This document shows positions 61,801-64,000 of a stretch of 64,000 nt of DNA, piece after piece. The position numbers and the translations under genes were made by a program. The stretch is taken from the NCBI GenBank assembly GCA_963210315.1, contig OY723309.1:1178001-1242000 (forward strand). Reading direction: 5' to 3'. Source of the DNA: Rhynchopus euleeides. Its lineage: Eukaryota; Euglenozoa; Diplonemea; Diplonemida; Diplonemidae. The notes beneath the pieces were generated by a model, which saw nothing but the letters and a program-made list of their open reading frames with translations, was not told the origin of the DNA and did not search any database. Every line of letters begins with the position of its first letter. The first letter of the stretch is position 1.

Positions 61801-62623
61801 TAGCCAGGCGTCTGCTGCGTTCCTCTCCGCGATTGTGACGCAGCATAGCAAGGGAGAGGCTGGCTTGCCCCGATCGGGGCTTGGGACACCTGAGGGTGGT
61901 GCGGATGGGCTCCCACCACCGCCTGTCAGGTTCTTCGCCCCCGCCCCACCGAAGCGTGATTTCTTCGGGGCGATGCCCTTCTGTCCTGGGGTGCTGCCCC
62001 AGCGGCACATCCGGAAGCGGAATGAAAAGCAGTGCAAGGGTTTGGTGCAGCGAGCGCATATGCGGTGCCTCACTGCGCTTGTGGCAGGTTCGGCGGTGCT
62101 GTCGCTGGCTGCGGTTGACCAGCAGTGGGCGGATGCGACGTGCATCACGTTCCTCACAGAGGTGGGTGGGCTGGAGCCGCTCCCGCCACGCCAGTCTAAG
62201 GCGGAGGAGCGACGATCCTCTACAGCCAGGACAGTGGATGCGCAGGCAATGCGGCGGCGTGTGGAGCAGCGCCTGGCACGGCACGGCATCGGTCTGACCG
62301 CAAGGGACGAGACCCACGAGTGGGTTGCGAAGGGTGCTGAGGTGCTCCGCCAGATGCGCCGGAGGCGTGCGACACCCGACAACAGCGCGGGGCACTGGAA
62401 CCGGTTCTCCGCCTCGCTGAAGGTGTCGGTGCAGCCCATAGGGAAGCCGCGGGCGCCGCCACCTCCGCCAAACTGGAAGCCGTCCAACTGCCATCTCTGC
62501 ACCGGGGAGAAGTCGAAGCTCAGCGCGTACGCTGCAAAGGATGGGAAATCCGGGAAGCCGCAGCAGAGTGCAGCAGGTGTTACCGCACATCTCAGCCTCC
62601 TCCCTGACGAGCTGAACATGTAG
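58811..62623 (+). CDS. EF-hand/WD40 repeat protein, WDR49/CFAP337-like
   Basis: This is 1,270 residues from the ATG at 58811 (MAMLTDAAAAPVRARPRPSR). The frame is open 46 codons upstream, but that part is a pyrimidine-rich leader. An EF-hand pair lies near residues 45-110 (LTREEFTEALRAIL, IDLTGEGLLSWDDFSGYL). At least ten WD40 units follow over about 150-820 (GKIFTCGRDGIVKQW, LISSSWDGSLKIFNF, ILASCGSERNVYIWNP, MLTLSQDKCIKVWDV, RLITGTDKGSVIVWNL). A Gly/Ala-rich insert near 830-900 and a further WD unit (CIVTGSLDCQLKIF) precede a basic helical tail. EF-hand plus a double WD40 propeller is typical of the WDR49/WDR64/CFAP337 group found in motile axonemes. So this is probably a flagellar protein; the role is inferred from architecture. 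No introns are seen. Confidence 0.85.
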   Translation: MAMLTDAAAAPVRARPRPSRVLNQIDLSGGEEKNTEPLEEFITLAQLKQIKRCFDGRATLTREEFTEALRAILPTSVAECDVTDWFARIDLTGEGLLSWDDFSGYLVQRSHNKVVQEDSRFEYQKQLDYSRNPEDLHRDMITCTLAHPHTGKIFTCGRDGIVKQWHHGTLHHEKVLHNAGAWITSAGFLRQGSRLLVTSVDRRLHLFDVASGNLLCTYAGKKYASERKETHLRRHLTDTSKYGIKVDFPRQAQTCVGDDTTIQAFAGMMSKTVTGQDRDPSEVAVTPLFDLCSTPMSQCCIEGGSREISALGLSDGTLQVYPLEAGDDGMCRWKCKSQLHSATVSKLHYSNYLSGLISSSWDGSLKIFNFHKEQVSQHFAGPGGHQKAVFAFDWSEELQILASCGSERNVYIWNPFLSHPVFRIDGHQQPLVGVSLNYQLNQMLTLSQDKCIKVWDVRTFRCVQTIVDNAGYHPENYLSSLCFDSKRNRIIACATCPISWSLARVTSNFAPSYTGHQAPVLAAFYSKKLNRILSVDRRHIISWSCERGGKLFHHNLSKQIPHSQQRLGLIVTRAAADRRGSRLITGTDKGSVIVWNLQNCHISSVGECPIPPAECTAVLHCQRKDLWYVACAVGASLHLYDDSDDLNVMRLVGKFSTATVSSGVSPPSITAIALCGAALYALGLDDGRVLMYNPDLERCGALPTLPSCRQSVEYLAPLTSQIVVAAHSDGTICIANCLTRCIVASFNALQRSDTTLYSAKLSKQRQEILVGDAEGRVHVWKIGSVRRQTPPLPPPSAADSSAIAADAPHASSSKACGVQPSTSGPPAQGTLLDEPSAASGGAEGAGGVEAAGGEPADPATAAESGGVSSAVNPNPEGGGGGGGGARDEQSEPPLGEISNTLSGEAFAARWCASFQAHTEAVVCVTSICPTPTTPGDRPDSLPPMSCIVTGSLDCQLKIFTESGGHIGTYGNTAQFDVHDATKWCKSTVRPAEAAPPPSQASAAFLSAIVTQHSKGEAGLPRSGLGTPEGGADGLPPPPVRFFAPAPPKRDFFGAMPFCPGVLPQRHIRKRNEKQCKGLVQRAHMRCLTALVAGSAVLSLAAVDQQWADATCITFLTEVGGLEPLPPRQSKAEERRSSTARTVDAQAMRRRVEQRLARHGIGLTARDETHEWVAKGAEVLRQMRRRRATPDNSAGHWNRFSASLKVSVQPIGKPRAPPPPPNWKPSNCHLCTGEKSKLSAYAAKDGKSGKPQQSAAGVTAHLSLLPDELNM

Positions 62624-63343
62624 GACAGTAGTGCAGTGGTGTGCACGCACAGTGGGTGAGTGTGTGGGGGTGTTTCGCACCACATACTCCCATGTGTGTG
62701 CCTAGCTCTAAGTTTAAGATTGTAGCGTGTGGCCTTGGGTGCTCCTCAAAGGGCAGAGTGAGTGAGTGAGAATCTCAGTTATTGTTGGTAACCGGCGAGG
62801 AAAACGGATTATCGCGTGTGTGTGTGTGTGTGGGGTGGAGGTGTGCAGACTGTGCGCACCCACTCCTGAAATCCATCGGACCCTTCCGTGATCCCCCCTC
62901 TGTTTCTTGCATCAGTATTACCGTGCTGCATTGCCATTTACACCTGTGGCCCAACATTTCGTTGAGGAGTATGTATTACCCAATGTATTACCCGGATATC
63001 CTCAAGCAGGATCAAGAAAACCTAGCCCCCTCCCCCCCCTTTTCATTCGTTTTAACGAGTTCAGCCCCCCCACGCACCCGCTGGTGCCCATATCCGCACC
63101 CCATACATTCCGTTCTGTTGTGCCCCGTCTGTCTAGTTGCCACAATGACAGCGCCCAGTGACTGGTGTGGCTGAAAACCCACTTATTGCAGTACTCAACA
63201 CGTTGGTAGGCGATGGACCCCAGCCCCACCCCTTCCCAGTCAGCATCGTTGCTCAACGCTGCTGTGGTGGATGTACCCTCTCTGAGTTCCAGAGCTGTCC
63301 CTGCAGCGCAGGACAGCTGCCCTGCGCTGTCCTTTCGCTGTTT
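62624..63343. other. Intergenic between WD40 gene and purM
   Basis: It contains a GT microsatellite (62815-62832) and the hairpin-prone GGACAGC...GCTGTCC at 63311-63332. No gene is recognised. Confidence 0.5.
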
Positions 63344-63453
63344 AACGCAGGAAACTCTGCCTGTGCAAATCCTTGCAGAAGCACCACCACGCAACAGGCG
63401 TGGGGGGTGTTCTCGCGGTGGACGAAACCCCTTCGGTTCTTCTCTTTCCTCCA
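63344..63453 (+). repeat. Dispersed ~110-nt repeat, copy 2 (purM 5' region)
   Basis: It is collinear with 2823-2932: AACGCAGGAAACT, CCTTG, GCGTGGGGGGTGTTCTCGCG, GACGAAACCCC, then a pyrimidine-rich end. It lies 80 bp before the purM ATG on the coding strand. Confidence 0.7.
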
Positions 63454-63474
63454 CATTTGCACCACACACCCCGT

Positions 63475-63516
63475 GCTGCCCGCTGGTGCCGCCACACCCA
63501 CACCACCCCTCTGCAG
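63475..63516 (+). promoter_or_regulatory. Candidate splice-acceptor region before purM
   Basis: A C/T-rich tract ends in CACCCCTCTGCAG 20 bp before the ATG, with no AG between. In a euglenozoan this would be a natural spliced-leader acceptor; it could equally be a cis intron acceptor. No spliced-leader gene is seen in the window. Confidence 0.4.
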
Positions 63517-63535
63517 GCAGCGGCCCGTGCACACC

Positions 63536-64000
63536 ATGTCTCAGGAAAGATATGCGGCACGCGGGGTGAGCGCTGGGAAGGAGGATGTGCACGCCGCCAT
63601 CGCAAACGTCGACAAGGGGCTGTACCCCACCGCCTTCTGCAAGGTGGTGCCGGACATCCTGGGGGGTGACGAGAAGCAGTGCGTGCTGATGCACGCTGAT
63701 GGTGCGGGCACCAAGACCAGCCTCGCATACATGTACTGGAAGGAGACGGGTGACCTGTCGGTGTGGAAGGGCATCGCACAGGACAGTATCATCATGAACG
63801 TCGACGATGTGATCTGTGCCGGGGCCACGCAGAACATCCTGCTGTCCTCCACCATCGGGCGCAACAAGGGCCTCATCCCCCGTGAGGTGCTGAAGGAGCT
63901 GATCGACGGCACGGAGAGCGTGCTGGCCAACCTCCGCGAGCACGGCATCAGCATCTACTCCACAGGCGGGGAGACGGCTGATGTGGGTGACCTCGTCCGG
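63536..64000 (+). CDS. purM: Phosphoribosylformylglycinamidine cyclo-ligase (AIR synthetase), 5' part
   Basis: The first 155 residues run off the window end. AIR synthetase closes the imidazole ring of FGAM to make AIR with ATP, step five of de novo purine synthesis, in the cytosol. The sequence starts MSQERYAARGVSAGKEDVHA, then HADGAGTKTSLAYMYWKETG, QDSIIMNVDDVICAGATQNI, SSTIGRNKGLIPREV and STGGETADVGD. The MYWKETGD and SSTIGRN phrases match the ~390-residue type I remember from Bacteroidetes rather than the domain fused in animal GART. Bacterial transfer is therefore possible. It stands alone here, not fused to other purine enzymes. The start agrees with the family's N-terminus. Confidence 0.9.
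   Translation, partial: MSQERYAARGVSAGKEDVHAAIANVDKGLYPTAFCKVVPDILGGDEKQCVLMHADGAGTKTSLAYMYWKETGDLSVWKGIAQDSIIMNVDDVICAGATQNILLSSTIGRNKGLIPREVLKELIDGTESVLANLREHGISIYSTGGETADVGDLVR

Overview
This window is nuclear DNA from a microbial eukaryote with a large, repeat-rich genome. A euglenozoan, perhaps a diplonemid, fits best. Three things point there. Two retroelements have the gene order Gag, tyrosine recombinase, RT-RNase H, which is known from the trypanosomatid VIPER/TATE group. The 28S rRNA piece reads CATATCACTCAGCG, close to the kinetoplastid form. Two host genes look axonemal. The lineage call is inference. Introns are GT-AG, several with a GTATGT-type donor, and three splice joins that keep the frame can be read directly.

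Host genes are sparse. They are a spliced Pro/Thr-rich membrane glycoprotein (2347-5491, minus), a SnoaL/NTF2-like protein (10539-10931, minus), an IQ-motif protein (12950-16402, minus), a truncated coding exon fused to a 28S rRNA fragment (32035-33638), a two-exon unknown (55836-56673), an EF-hand/WD40 axonemal-type protein (58811-62623), and the 5' part of an AIR synthetase, purM (63536 to the window end).

Mobile DNA fills most of the rest. VIPER-like element A lies at 5939-10132 and element B at 41551-46052; B ends in a 249-bp direct repeat split by 234 bp. A hAT element with an 8-bp CTGACGGT target duplication spans 31770-40811 and is interrupted by 3.5 kb that holds the rRNA fragment and small TA-flanked elements. 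Those small elements belong to a CCGTATACG-ended family at 16711, 34022 and 34508.

The most unusual system is a transposon family with two members here. The first, 18990-29094, encodes a spliced 1,891-residue protein with a transposase-like region, a Josephin-like region and an OTU protease domain. The second, 46279-52597, has no coding capacity but has related ends and a perfect 7-bp target duplication. Both carry kilobase tandem arrays beside one end. At matching positions in a shared scaffold each has its own repeated ~10-bp motif, CCGTCCACA-type in one and TCCTCTTCA-type in the other, which looks like an iteron code that changes between subfamilies.
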